Below are positions 15,167-23,940 of a stretch of 26,482 nucleotides of DNA, piece after piece. Both the position numbers and the translations under genes were made by a program. Source of the DNA: DASZVN01 sp035547055 (lineage in GTDB: Bacteria; Pseudomonadota; Alphaproteobacteria; Rhizobiales; Methylopilaceae); NCBI GenBank assembly GCA_035547055.1, contig DASZVN010000180.1:1-26482 (forward strand). The letters are read 5' to 3'. The notes beneath the pieces were generated by a model, which saw nothing but the letters and a program-made list of their open reading frames with translations, ran no database searches and was not told the DNA's origin. The stretch's first letter is position 1; each line of letters begins with the position of its first letter.

Positions 15167-15727
15167 TCAATGGTGCGGGGCCATCCCGCCCATGCCGGAC
15201 ATGTGATCCATGCCGGGCATGTGGCTCATGTCCATTGCGCCGGACGGCGCGCTCGCGCCGATGCCCTCGACCACGAAGTCGGTCGTGAGCGCGCCGGCGT
15301 GCTGGAAGGTCAGCGTCACCGGGACGTGCTCGCCGGCTTTGAGCGGCGCCTTCAGGCCCATCAGCATGAGGTGGGCGCCGGACGGCGCGAAGGTCACGGT
15401 CTTGCCGGGCGGAATCTCCATCCCGCCCACGATCGGCACCATGCGCGAGGTGCCGCCCTCCTCGACGGTGCGATGCTGGGTGACGCTGGCGGCGGCCGGG
15501 GTCGAGACCGCGACCAGCCGGTCGGCGGTCGGCCCGACGTTGGTGATGGTGAGATAGCCGGCGCCGACCGTGGCGCCGCCCGGCGTCGCCCGCATCCATG
15601 GCTTGGCGATCGTGATCGGCCCGGCTGGCGCCGCATGCGCCAGGACGATGCCGATGCCGATCAGCACCAGCGCCGCGGCGAGCGGAATCAGCATGCCGCC
15701 GAGGCGGCTCCTCACGACCTTGAACAC
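15167..15727 (-). CDS. PCu(A)C-type periplasmic copper chaperone with Met/His tail
   Basis: Periplasmic Cu(I) chaperone of the PCu(A)C (DUF461) family, typically delivering copper to cytochrome c oxidase. The 186-residue product has an N-terminal hydrophobic anchor or signal (about 12-32), then AKPWMRATPGGATVGAGYLTI, and the copper site H85-x10-M96 with H119-x-M121 (HLM) close to the family pattern. The C-terminus adds a Met/His-rich tail, MDMSHMPGMDHMSGMGGM followed by APHH, likely extra Cu(I)/Cu(II) binding. I chose the GTG start at 15727 because GGAG is 5 nt upstream and it leads straight into the signal; the ATG at 15787 would add 20 unrelated residues. No Sco or cox genes are adjacent. 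Confidence 0.88.
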   Translation of the reverse strand: MFKVVRSRLGGMLIPLAAALVLIGIGIVLAHAAPAGPITIAKPWMRATPGGATVGAGYLTITNVGPTADRLVAVSTPAAASVTQHRTVEEGGTSRMVPIVGGMEIPPGKTVTFAPSGAHLMLMGLKAPLKAGEHVPVTLTFQHAGALTTDFVVEGIGASAPSGAMDMSHMPGMDHMSGMGGMAPHH

Positions 15728-15829
15728 GGCGTCTCCACACGCGGGCGGTGCAGACGATAGTGTTGGGTTGACGGCGCTGCGGTGCAACGCGTCCGCCTGT
15801 CGCGGCTGCGCCGGCGGGCGCCCGCGTGC

Positions 15830-16066
15830 TTAGAACGCCTTGAAGGTGATGACGGTGCGGGTATCGTCGATGCCCGGCACCACCTGAACCTTCTCGCCGA
15901 CGAAGTGGCCGATGTCGACGCCGTCGTCGACATGGTACTTCACCAGGAGGTCGAACTCGCCTGCGGTGGAATAGATTTCCGAGTGCAGCTCCATGTCGGC
16001 GAGCCGCTCGGCGACCTCGTAGGTCTTGCCCAGGTGGCATTTGATTTGCACGAAGAAGGTCTGCAT
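15830..16066 (-). CDS. Stand-alone Lrp/AsnC ligand-binding (RAM) domain protein
   Basis: A 78-residue protein consisting only of the RAM/AsnC ligand-binding domain, without the helix-turn-helix of Lrp regulators. It reads MQTFFVQIKCHLGKTYEVAERL, HSEIYSTAGEFDLLVKYHVDDG, then FVGEKVQVVPGIDDTRTVITFKAF, the alpha/beta order of the domain. Such SraA-like proteins form dimers or higher oligomers and may bind amino acids; a regulatory partner is unknown. I prefer the ATG at 16066; another at 16072 gives MLMQTFF and has GGGGG just upstream. It is divergent from the PKS operon, with a 383-bp gap, so a regulatory or metabolic link is possible but not shown. Confidence 0.85.
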   Translation of the reverse strand: MQTFFVQIKCHLGKTYEVAERLADMELHSEIYSTAGEFDLLVKYHVDDGVDIGHFVGEKVQVVPGIDDTRTVITFKAF

Positions 16067-16449
16067 GAGCATCGGCCCCCGCTCTGGCGGATCATCGGCC
16101 CGATCGGCGACCGCGGCAACCGGCGCCGCAAAATCGGCCAAGTGCTCCGGCAGGGTGCGGTAGGGCCGCGGCGCATCACGGGGTTTTGTCCGGGCTGCGA
16201 GGGAGCACGGCGGGTGGTCCGAAGCAAGCGCCCCGTCGCCAACCGTGGGTACGGGTCAGCGAACGTTTCGCCGTCGACAACTCGTGGAAGTCGTGCCACT
16301 AACGCTGGAGGGACCATGTCATAGTGTATTTTCCCGGTCGGGGCGATGTCTTGGACGGGTCGGCGGTGTGGTTCGGATCGGTCGGTCCTGCGCGAGGTAT
16401 GTCGAACGCTTGGCGCGGCAGTGGCCCGTGCGTTTGAGATGAGGGGCCT
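16067..16449. other. 383-bp intergenic region upstream of the PKS operon
   Basis: The longest gap in the window, and less G+C-rich than the genes around it. It contains a small palindrome GCGAA-CGT-TTCGC (16259-16271), a weak promoter-like pair TCGACA (16274-16279) with CACTAA (16297-16302) at 17-nt spacing, and an AT-richer patch ATAGTGTATTTT (about 16321-16332). I see no convincing sigma-70 or EcfG consensus, no tRNA and no credible ORF. It must hold the promoters of the divergent RAM-domain gene and the PKS operon. Confidence 0.5.
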
Positions 16450-19400
16450 TTGGCGGACGCAGTAGCAAACCGAGTGGCCATCGTCGGCCGGGCCTGTCGC
16501 CTCCCCGGCGCTCCTGACGTGGCGGCCTTCTGGGACTTGCTGGTGTCCGCCCGCTGCGCGGTTCGTCCCCTCGATTCCACGCGCTGGTCGCAGCGCCGCT
16601 TCCGCCACCCCCGCCGCCCGCTTGCCGGCAAGACCTACGCCCCCGCCGCCGGGCTGCTCGATGATCCCTTCGCCTTCGACCCCGGCGTGTTCGGCATCTC
16701 GCCCCGCGAGGCCGAGCAGATGGACCCGCAGCAGCGGCTCACGCTCGAGCTGGTGTGGGAAGCGCTCGAGGATGCCGGCCTCGCCCCGGGCGCCGTGGCG
16801 GGCTCGGCGACCGGCGTCTTCGCCGGCGCCTCGGCGCTCGACTATGCCGGGCGGCTCTCCTACGACATCCCGAGCCTCGACCCCTATTTCGCCACCGGCA
16901 ACGCGCTCTCGATCATCTCGAACCGCGTGTCCTACGTGTTCGACCTGCGCGGGCCGAGCTTCACCGTCGACACCGCCTGCTCCTCGGCCCTCGTCGCGTT
17001 CGACGAGGCGGTCGCGGCGCTCGATGCCGGACGGATCGAGCGGGCCGTCGTGGTCGGCGTCAACCTCTTGCTGAGCCCGGTGTCCTTCGTCGGCTTCGCC
17101 CAGGCCAACATGCTGTCGGCGCAGGGCCTCTGCCGCGCCTTCGACGCCAAGGCCGACGGCTATGTCCGTTCCGAGGGCGGCGTCGTCTTCGTGCTGGAGC
17201 GCGCCGACGCCGCGGCTGCCGCCGGCCGTCGCGCCCATGCCGCGGTGGTGGCGGCGGGCACCAACCAGGACGGCCGCACCATCGGCCTGTCGTTCCCCTC
17301 GCTCGATTCGCAGGTGGCGCTGCTGAGGCGCATCTACGACGGCGCGATCGATCCCGAGGGACTCGCCTTCATCGAGGCCCACGGCACCGGCACCAAGGCC
17401 GGCGATCCGGTCGAGGCCCGCGCCGTCGGCTCGGCGCTGGCCCAGCGCCGGAGCCGCCCGCTGCCGATCGGCTCGGTCAAGACCAATGTCGGCCATCTCG
17501 AGCCGGCCTCCGGCCTCGTCGGCGTGCTCAAGGCGATGCTGGCGCTGGAGCACGACCGGCTGCCGCCTACGCTCCATGTCGAGGAGCTGAACCCCGACAT
17601 TCCGTTCGCCGATCTCAACCTCGCGGTCGCGACCGAGGCGGTCGCGCTGCCGCGGCGGCCGGGAGCGGCCCGGTTTGCCGGCGTCAATTCGTTCGGCTTC
17701 GGCGGCACCAACGCCCATGTCGTGATCGCCGACCCCGACCCGGCGCCGGCCACGACCGCGGTGGCCGAGCCGGCCGAGCGGCCGACCGCGCTGGTGCTGT
17801 CGGCGGCCTCCCGCGAGGCGCTGGACGCCCTGGCGCGGCGCTACGGCGAGCGGCTTCGCCGCGCCGGCGGCGCCGATGCCGGCCTGGTCGCCCGCGCGGC
17901 CGCGCATCGCCGCGCCCGGCTCGACCATCGCGCGGTGTTCGATCTCGGCGACGGCCCGGCGGCGCTCGGGCGCCGCCTCGACGAGCATCTCGCCGGCCGT
18001 CGCGCCGCCGGCAGCGTTGCCGGCGAAGCGCTCGGCCGCGACCTGCCTGTCGCTTTCGTCTACACCGGCAACGGCGCCGCCTGGGCCGGCATGGGCCGCG
18101 GCTTCCTCGCCGCCGACGCCGCGTTCCGCAGCCGCTTCGACGAGATCGACCGGCTGTTCCGCGGCGAGGCCGGCTGGTCGCTCAAGGCGGCGCTGGAGGA
18201 TCCGGATCTCGCGCCGCGCCTCCGCCGGGCCGAGGTCGCCCAGCCGCTCCTGTTCGCGATCCAGGCCAGCGCGACCCATGCGCTCGCCGAGCACGGGCTG
18301 AAGCCGGCGCTCGCCTTCGGCCACAGCGTCGGCGAGATCGCCGCGGCAGCTGCCGCCGGCGCGCTGACGCTCGAGGACGCCATCGCCGTCATCCACGCCC
18401 GCAGCGTCCACCAGGAGGCGGCGCGTGGCGCCGGCACCATGGCGGCGCTCCGTGCCGCGCCCGAAATGGTGGCCGAGCTCATCGCCGACCCGCGCTGCGC
18501 CGGGCTCGAAGTCGCCGCGGTCAACAGCCACAACTCGGTCACGATCTCGGGCAGCAACGAGGCGATCGCGGCGCTGGTCAAGGTCGGCCGCGAGCGCCGC
18601 CTCGCGGTCCGCGCGCTCGACCTCGACTATCCGTTCCACTCCGCCTTGATCGAGATGGTCGAGGAGCCGCTGGTCGCGGCGCTGGCCGACATTCGGCCCC
18701 AGCCGGCGCGGCTGCCGTTCCTGTCGACGGTGGAGGGCGCCGCGCTCGACGGCAGCCAGCTCGGCCCGGCCTATTGGTGGCGCAACGTCCGCGCGCCGGT
18801 GCGCTTCGCGGCCGCGATCGAGGCCGCGCTCGACCGCGGCGTCCGGCTGTTCCTCGAGATCGGGCCGCGGCCGATCCTGCAGGCCTATCTCCGCGAGACC
18901 CTGGCCGACCGCGAGACCGCCGGCGCCGTCCTCGCCTGCACCGATGCCGACGCGCCCGAGCGGCTCGACCCGATCCGCGCCGCCGTCGCCGATGCGCTGG
19001 TGCACGGCGCCGCGATCGATCTCGGCCGCTTCGTCGGGCCCGATCCGGGCCCGGTAGCCGACCTCCCGCGCTATCCCTGGCAGCGCCGCCGCTACGTCGT
19101 CCAGCAGACCATCGAGGCGACCGACGTGTTCGGCCTCGGCGGCGACCATCCGCTGATCGGCGCCCGCGACCGGCGCGACGCCGGCGAGTGGTTCGTCGAT
19201 CTCGACCCGGCGCTGGTGCCCGAGCTCGCCGACCACAAGGTCGCCGGCAACCCGGTGGTGCCGGGCGCGGCGCTGATCGAGATGGCGCTGGCCGCCGGCC
19301 GCGACATGCTCGGCAGCGACATGGTCGAGCTGACCGATTTCGAGATCGTCCATGCGCTCGCGCTCGATCCCGACCAGCTCCGCGAGATCGCGGTGCGCTA

Positions 19401-22400
19401 CTCGGCCGAGAGCCGGACCGTCGAGATCCTGAGCCGCCCCCGCCTTCACGGCGATGCCTGGATCACCCACGCCGCCGGACGGGTGGCGGCGTTCGCGGGG
19501 CCGGTGCCGGCGCCACCCGCAGCGCCCGCGCCCGCCGGCGAGACGCTGCTTCCCGGCACGCTCTACGGCCTCGCGCGCCGCCACGGGCTCGAGTTCGGGC
19601 CGCGCTTCCAGCGCATGGCCGCGGTCGACCGCGTCGGCAAGGAGCGGCTCCACGTCCGCCTGACCCGCCGCCCCGCCGACGCCACCCAGGGCTACGGCCT
19701 CGACCCGACCGAGCTCGACGGCACCTTCCAGTCGCTGATCGCGCTGTTCTCGGGCGACGACGGGCGCGCCGGCATCGCCTTCCTGCCGTCGCGCTTCGAC
19801 CAGGTCCGGCTCTACCAGCCGGGCCGCGCGGTCCATCGCGGCATCGCCGACATCCGCCGCGCCGGGGCTCGCTCGCTCGCCTGCCATTTCACGCTGCTCG
19901 CCGAAGACGGCAGCGTCGTCGCCTCGCTCCGCAACGGGCGCTTTCGCGCCAGCACGCTGGTCCGCCCGTTCCGGATGGAACGCGCCGCGCTCCGGCTCGA
20001 AGCCGAGATCCTCCACGACGACGGGGCGGCGCCGTCCGCCGTCGAAGCCAGCCCGGCCGATCTCGCCCAGGCGGCAGGCGTCGCGATCGGCGCCGAGCCG
20101 GCCGAGGACGCGCTGCTGCTCGACGCCTTCGCCGCCGCGGCGGCCGAGCAGGCGCTCCGCGCCGTCAGCCGCGACCGCCGCCGGTTCGATCTCGACACCC
20201 TGGTGCGGCAGCACCGCGTTGCCGCCGAGGCGCTGCCGCTCGCGGCCCGTCTCGCCGGCATGATGGAGGACCAGGACCGGCTGACGCGCGACGGCCGCTT
20301 CTGGCTGTTCGACCAGGCCAAGCGGCCGCGCGCCGAGACCATCCTCGCCGCTATCCTGGCCGATTTTCCCGAGCATGGCGCCGAAGCGGTGCTCGGCGCC
20401 CGCGCCGCGGCACTCCTCGAGCGGGCGCTGGCGGAGGGGCCGGCCGCGCTCGGCCAGCCGTTCTCCGCCGCGACCCTGGCCCATGCCGAGACCGCCTCGC
20501 CCGCAGCCGAGGCGCGCATCGCCGCGGTCGATGCGGTGCTGGGGCGCCTGCTCGTCGGCTGGCCGGTCGGCCGGCCGCTCCGGGTGGTCGAGCTCGCCGC
20601 CGGCGCCGGCGGGTTGACGCGCCGGCTGGTGCGGCGGCTCGGCGGGCCAGCGCTGTCGCTGGTCGTGACCGATCCCGACGCCGCGACCGTCGACCGGCTG
20701 TCGCTCGGCTTCGCCGGCACGCCGGGGATCACCTTCCTCCGGCTCGATCCGATGACGCCCGAGGCGCTGCCGCCGCACGACGTGGTGGTCGCGGCCGGCG
20801 GTCTCGGCCGCCTGCTGCGGGTGCCGGGCGCCGCCGCCAGCCTGGCCAAGGCGCTGACCCCGGGCGCGCGCCTGATCGCCGCCGACCCGCGGCCGAGCGC
20901 CTTCCTCGACCTCGTTCACGGCCTCATGCCGGACTGGTTCCAGCGCTCGGCGACGCCGGAGTTTCCGCTGTCGCTCCTGCGCGACGGCGCGGAGTGGCAG
21001 GACGAGCTCGCCGCGGCCGGCTTCGGCGAGGTCGCGGCCCTGCCGCTCGCCGGCGCCGCGAGCAGCCTGATCGTGGCGGCCGTGCCGCCCCGCCACGAGG
21101 TGGCGCGGACACCGGCGCCGGCCCGCCGCGCACTCGTTCTGCCGGGCCACGAGCGCAAGGACCGCGCCTGGGCGACTGCCCTGGCTGAAAGCCTCGCCGC
21201 CGCGGGCCTCGACGCCCAACTGGTCGAGCCGCTCGGCTCGAACGGCCGTTCCCACCCGGCCGAGCAGCTCGCGGCAATGATCGCGGCCGATGTCGACGTG
21301 ATCCACCTCGCAGGGGCGTGGTCGTCGGCGCCCGGGGCCGAGGACCTCGTGGTCCGCGCCAACGCCATCCGCATGCTGCTGCCGGCCCTCCACGACGCCG
21401 GCGCGCGGCTCTGGGTGGTCGCGCCCGGCGCGTTGCAGGGCGGCGCCGGCGGTCCGGCCGCGGCGGGGCTCGCCGCCTTCGCCCGCGTGGCCGCCAACGA
21501 ATATCGCGGCCTCGACCTCCGCCTCCTCGACGTCGAGCCGACGCTGCCGCCGTCGGCGGCCCCGCGGCTCGCCCGCGAGATCGCCGCGCCGCGCGACGAC
21601 CGCGAGATCATCCTCGCCGCCGCCGACGTGCGGGCGCCGCGGCTCCGCATCGGCACGCCGCCGGCGCCGGCGAGCGGCGGCGCGGTGGTCGGCCGCTCGA
21701 TCACCGTCGGCGCGGTTTCCGGCCTCGATGAGCTCGCCTGGGACGAGGCGCCGCTGCCCGAGCCCGGGCCCGGCGAGGTCGCGGTCGACATCGCCGCGAC
21801 CGGCCTCAATTTCCGCGACGTGATGTGGGCGATGGGCCTCCTGCCCGACGAGGCGCTGGAGGACGGCTTCGCCGGGGCGACGCTCGGGCTCGAGGCCGCC
21901 GGCACCGTCGCCGCGGTCGGCAAGGGCGTGAAGGGCTTCGCCGTCGGCGACCGGGTCATCGGCTTCGTCGCCGGCGGCTTCGCAACCCGGCTGGTGACGC
22001 CCGCGGCGGCGCTCGCGCCGATGCCGAAGGATTTGTCCTTCGCGGCGGCGGCGACGATCCCCGTGGCCTTCTTCACCGCCTATTACGCCCTGATCGAGCT
22101 GGCCAAGCTCAAGAAGGGCGAGCGCGTCCTGATCCACGGCGGCGCCGGCGGCGTCGGCCTCGCCGCGCTGCAGATCGCCAAATGGCGCGGCGCCGAGGTG
22201 ATCGTCACGGCCGGGGCGCCCGAGAAGCGCGATTTCCTCGCCGCGCTCGGTGCCGACCATGTGCTCGGCGACCGCGACCTCGGCTTCGCCGACCAGGTGA
22301 TGGCGCTGACCCAGGGCCAGGGCGTCGATGTGGTGCTGAACTCGCTTTCGGGCGATGCGATGGAATCGAGCGTCCGGCTGGTCAAGCCGTTCGGCCGCTT

Positions 22401-23940
22401 CCTCGAGCTCGGCAAGCGCGACTACTACGCCAACACCCGGCTCGGGCTGCGCCCGTTCCGCCGCAACGTCTCCTATTTCGGCATCGACGCCGACCAGCTC
22501 TTCGTGCGCCAGCCGGACTATGCGGCCAAGCTGTTCCGCAAGGTGGCCGTGCTGTTCGACAAGGGCGTGCTGTCGCCGCTGCCGTTCCGCCGCTTCGAGG
22601 CGGCCGACGTGGTCGAGGCGTTCCGCCTGATGCAGCAGTCCGGCCACGTCGGCAAGATCGTGGTGACGCCGCCGCCGGCCGCGCCGGCCCGCGCGGTGCG
22701 GCCGTTCCGCCCCGCTGCCGAGGGCACCCATCTCGTCACCGGCGGCTTCAGCGGCTTCGGCCTCGCGACCGCGCGCTGGCTGGTCGCCCGCGGGGTCAGG
22801 AATCTCGTGCTGGTCGGCCGCCGCGGCCCGGTCGGGGCCGAGGCCGAGGCGGCGCTCGCCGCCTTCGCGAAGGACGGGGTGCGGGTCCACGCCGCGGCCT
22901 GCGACGTGGCCGATCCCGCCGCGCTCGACGCGGTCCTCGCCGACGTGCGCGAGACCATGCCGCCGCTCCGCGGCGTGGTCCACGCGGCGATGGTGCTGGA
23001 CGACGGGCTCCTCGCCAATCTCGACTACCAGCGCCTCGCCGCGGTGATCCGCCCGAAGGTCGCGGGCGCCGAGAACCTCGACCGGCTGACGCGGGACGAC
23101 CCGCTCGACTATTTCCTGATGTATTCCTCGGCGACGACCTTCGTCGGCAATCCCGGCCAGGGCAACTACGTCGCCGCCAACGGCTATCTCGAAGGGCTCG
23201 CCCGCCGCCGCCGCGCCGAGGGGCGCCCGGCGCTCGCGATCGCCTGGGGCGCGCTCGGCGATGTCGGCTACCTCGCCCGCCAGGAGGCGGTGCGCGAGAA
23301 GCTCGGCCGCCGCGTCGGCCACCACGCCATCTCGGCCGCCGATGCGCTGGAGACGGTCGGCCGCCTGCTCGCGCAGGCGACGCTCGACCCCGCCGGGGCG
23401 GTCGTCGCCGTCGCGCCGTTCGACTGGGCGACGGCCCGGCGCGAACTTGCGGTGCTGGCGTCGCCGACCTATCGCGAGGTGCTGCACGGCGCCGAGACCG
23501 GCGCCGCCGACGCGGTCGAGACCATCGACCTCGCCGCCCTCGTCGCCGGCAAGGATCCGCGCGAGGCCAGGAGCGCCGTCGCCGGCCTCCTCGCCGCCGA
23601 GGTGGCCCGCATTCTCAAGCTGCCCTCCTCCGACGTCGACGCGGCGCGGCCGCTGACCCAGATCGGCATGGATTCGCTGACCGCGCTGGAGCTCCGGCTG
23701 AACGTCGAGCGCCGCTTCGGCATCGAGATGCCGCTGGTCGCGATCTCCGACGAGACCACGCTCGCCAGCATCGCCGCCGGCATCGTCTCGCGCCTCGTCG
23801 AGGGCGCCGACGACCGCCAGTCGCGCGAGGACCTGCTGGCGCGCCAGCACGCCGGCGACGACATCGCGGTCGAGGATCTGGCGCCGCTGCAGGACGTGGT
23901 GATGGAGCGGCAGGCCGCGGTCGGCAGGGTGATCGGATGA
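16450..23940 (+). CDS. Single-module highly reducing type I polyketide synthase
   Basis: A 2496-residue PKS, probably iterative. KS: about 8-430, C177 in DTACSSA, H311 in HGTGT, H349 in GHLEPASG. AT: about 530-840, S626 in GHSVGE and H730 in YPFHS, suggesting malonyl-CoA. DH: about 895-1180, H929 in HKVAGNPVVP and D1090 in LDGTFQ. cMT: about 1200-1560, E1381 in VVELAAGAGG, with weak downstream motifs. Structural psiKR: about 1570-1745. ER: about 1748-2080, HGGAGGVG at 1896-1903. KR: about 2095-2300, GGFSGFG, S2227, Y2240 and LDD at 2183-2185. ACP: about 2370-2448, S2409 in GMDSL. There is no thioesterase or reductase; a 45-residue polar tail follows the ACP. Start is TTG at 16450 with GAGGGG at 16441-16446; the stop overlaps the next ATG (ATGA), so chain release is probably by the adjacent PLP enzyme. 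Confidence 0.95.
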   Translation: MADAVANRVAIVGRACRLPGAPDVAAFWDLLVSARCAVRPLDSTRWSQRRFRHPRRPLAGKTYAPAAGLLDDPFAFDPGVFGISPREAEQMDPQQRLTLELVWEALEDAGLAPGAVAGSATGVFAGASALDYAGRLSYDIPSLDPYFATGNALSIISNRVSYVFDLRGPSFTVDTACSSALVAFDEAVAALDAGRIERAVVVGVNLLLSPVSFVGFAQANMLSAQGLCRAFDAKADGYVRSEGGVVFVLERADAAAAAGRRAHAAVVAAGTNQDGRTIGLSFPSLDSQVALLRRIYDGAIDPEGLAFIEAHGTGTKAGDPVEARAVGSALAQRRSRPLPIGSVKTNVGHLEPASGLVGVLKAMLALEHDRLPPTLHVEELNPDIPFADLNLAVATEAVALPRRPGAARFAGVNSFGFGGTNAHVVIADPDPAPATTAVAEPAERPTALVLSAASREALDALARRYGERLRRAGGADAGLVARAAAHRRARLDHRAVFDLGDGPAALGRRLDEHLAGRRAAGSVAGEALGRDLPVAFVYTGNGAAWAGMGRGFLAADAAFRSRFDEIDRLFRGEAGWSLKAALEDPDLAPRLRRAEVAQPLLFAIQASATHALAEHGLKPALAFGHSVGEIAAAAAAGALTLEDAIAVIHARSVHQEAARGAGTMAALRAAPEMVAELIADPRCAGLEVAAVNSHNSVTISGSNEAIAALVKVGRERRLAVRALDLDYPFHSALIEMVEEPLVAALADIRPQPARLPFLSTVEGAALDGSQLGPAYWWRNVRAPVRFAAAIEAALDRGVRLFLEIGPRPILQAYLRETLADRETAGAVLACTDADAPERLDPIRAAVADALVHGAAIDLGRFVGPDPGPVADLPRYPWQRRRYVVQQTIEATDVFGLGGDHPLIGARDRRDAGEWFVDLDPALVPELADHKVAGNPVVPGAALIEMALAAGRDMLGSDMVELTDFEIVHALALDPDQLREIAVRYSAESRTVEILSRPRLHGDAWITHAAGRVAAFAGPVPAPPAAPAPAGETLLPGTLYGLARRHGLEFGPRFQRMAAVDRVGKERLHVRLTRRPADATQGYGLDPTELDGTFQSLIALFSGDDGRAGIAFLPSRFDQVRLYQPGRAVHRGIADIRRAGARSLACHFTLLAEDGSVVASLRNGRFRASTLVRPFRMERAALRLEAEILHDDGAAPSAVEASPADLAQAAGVAIGAEPAEDALLLDAFAAAAAEQALRAVSRDRRRFDLDTLVRQHRVAAEALPLAARLAGMMEDQDRLTRDGRFWLFDQAKRPRAETILAAILADFPEHGAEAVLGARAAALLERALAEGPAALGQPFSAATLAHAETASPAAEARIAAVDAVLGRLLVGWPVGRPLRVVELAAGAGGLTRRLVRRLGGPALSLVVTDPDAATVDRLSLGFAGTPGITFLRLDPMTPEALPPHDVVVAAGGLGRLLRVPGAAASLAKALTPGARLIAADPRPSAFLDLVHGLMPDWFQRSATPEFPLSLLRDGAEWQDELAAAGFGEVAALPLAGAASSLIVAAVPPRHEVARTPAPARRALVLPGHERKDRAWATALAESLAAAGLDAQLVEPLGSNGRSHPAEQLAAMIAADVDVIHLAGAWSSAPGAEDLVVRANAIRMLLPALHDAGARLWVVAPGALQGGAGGPAAAGLAAFARVAANEYRGLDLRLLDVEPTLPPSAAPRLAREIAAPRDDREIILAAADVRAPRLRIGTPPAPASGGAVVGRSITVGAVSGLDELAWDEAPLPEPGPGEVAVDIAATGLNFRDVMWAMGLLPDEALEDGFAGATLGLEAAGTVAAVGKGVKGFAVGDRVIGFVAGGFATRLVTPAAALAPMPKDLSFAAAATIPVAFFTAYYALIELAKLKKGERVLIHGGAGGVGLAALQIAKWRGAEVIVTAGAPEKRDFLAALGADHVLGDRDLGFADQVMALTQGQGVDVVLNSLSGDAMESSVRLVKPFGRFLELGKRDYYANTRLGLRPFRRNVSYFGIDADQLFVRQPDYAAKLFRKVAVLFDKGVLSPLPFRRFEAADVVEAFRLMQQSGHVGKIVVTPPPAAPARAVRPFRPAAEGTHLVTGGFSGFGLATARWLVARGVRNLVLVGRRGPVGAEAEAALAAFAKDGVRVHAAACDVADPAALDAVLADVRETMPPLRGVVHAAMVLDDGLLANLDYQRLAAVIRPKVAGAENLDRLTRDDPLDYFLMYSSATTFVGNPGQGNYVAANGYLEGLARRRRAEGRPALAIAWGALGDVGYLARQEAVREKLGRRVGHHAISAADALETVGRLLAQATLDPAGAVVAVAPFDWATARRELAVLASPTYREVLHGAETGAADAVETIDLAALVAGKDPREARSAVAGLLAAEVARILKLPSSDVDAARPLTQIGMDSLTALELRLNVERRFGIEMPLVAISDETTLASIAAGIVSRLVEGADDRQSREDLLARQHAGDDIAVEDLAPLQDVVMERQAAVGRVIG

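Noticed and set aside
16274..16302. TCGACA-N17-CACTAA as the PKS promoter
   Set aside because: Both boxes are poor matches to the alphaproteobacterial consensus; mentioned only as part of the intergenic description.
16316..16324. ATG-TCA-TAG minimal ORF behind a GGAGGG in the PKS leader
   Set aside because: Start-stop-like mini-ORFs can be regulatory, but one copy of nine bases 125 nt before the PKS is weak evidence; it may just be chance.
15940..23850. A 2636-codon open frame antisense to the PKS
   Set aside because: It is Arg/Gly/Ala-rich, has no recognisable domain, and mirrors the PKS codons; long antisense frames are expected in DNA of this base composition.
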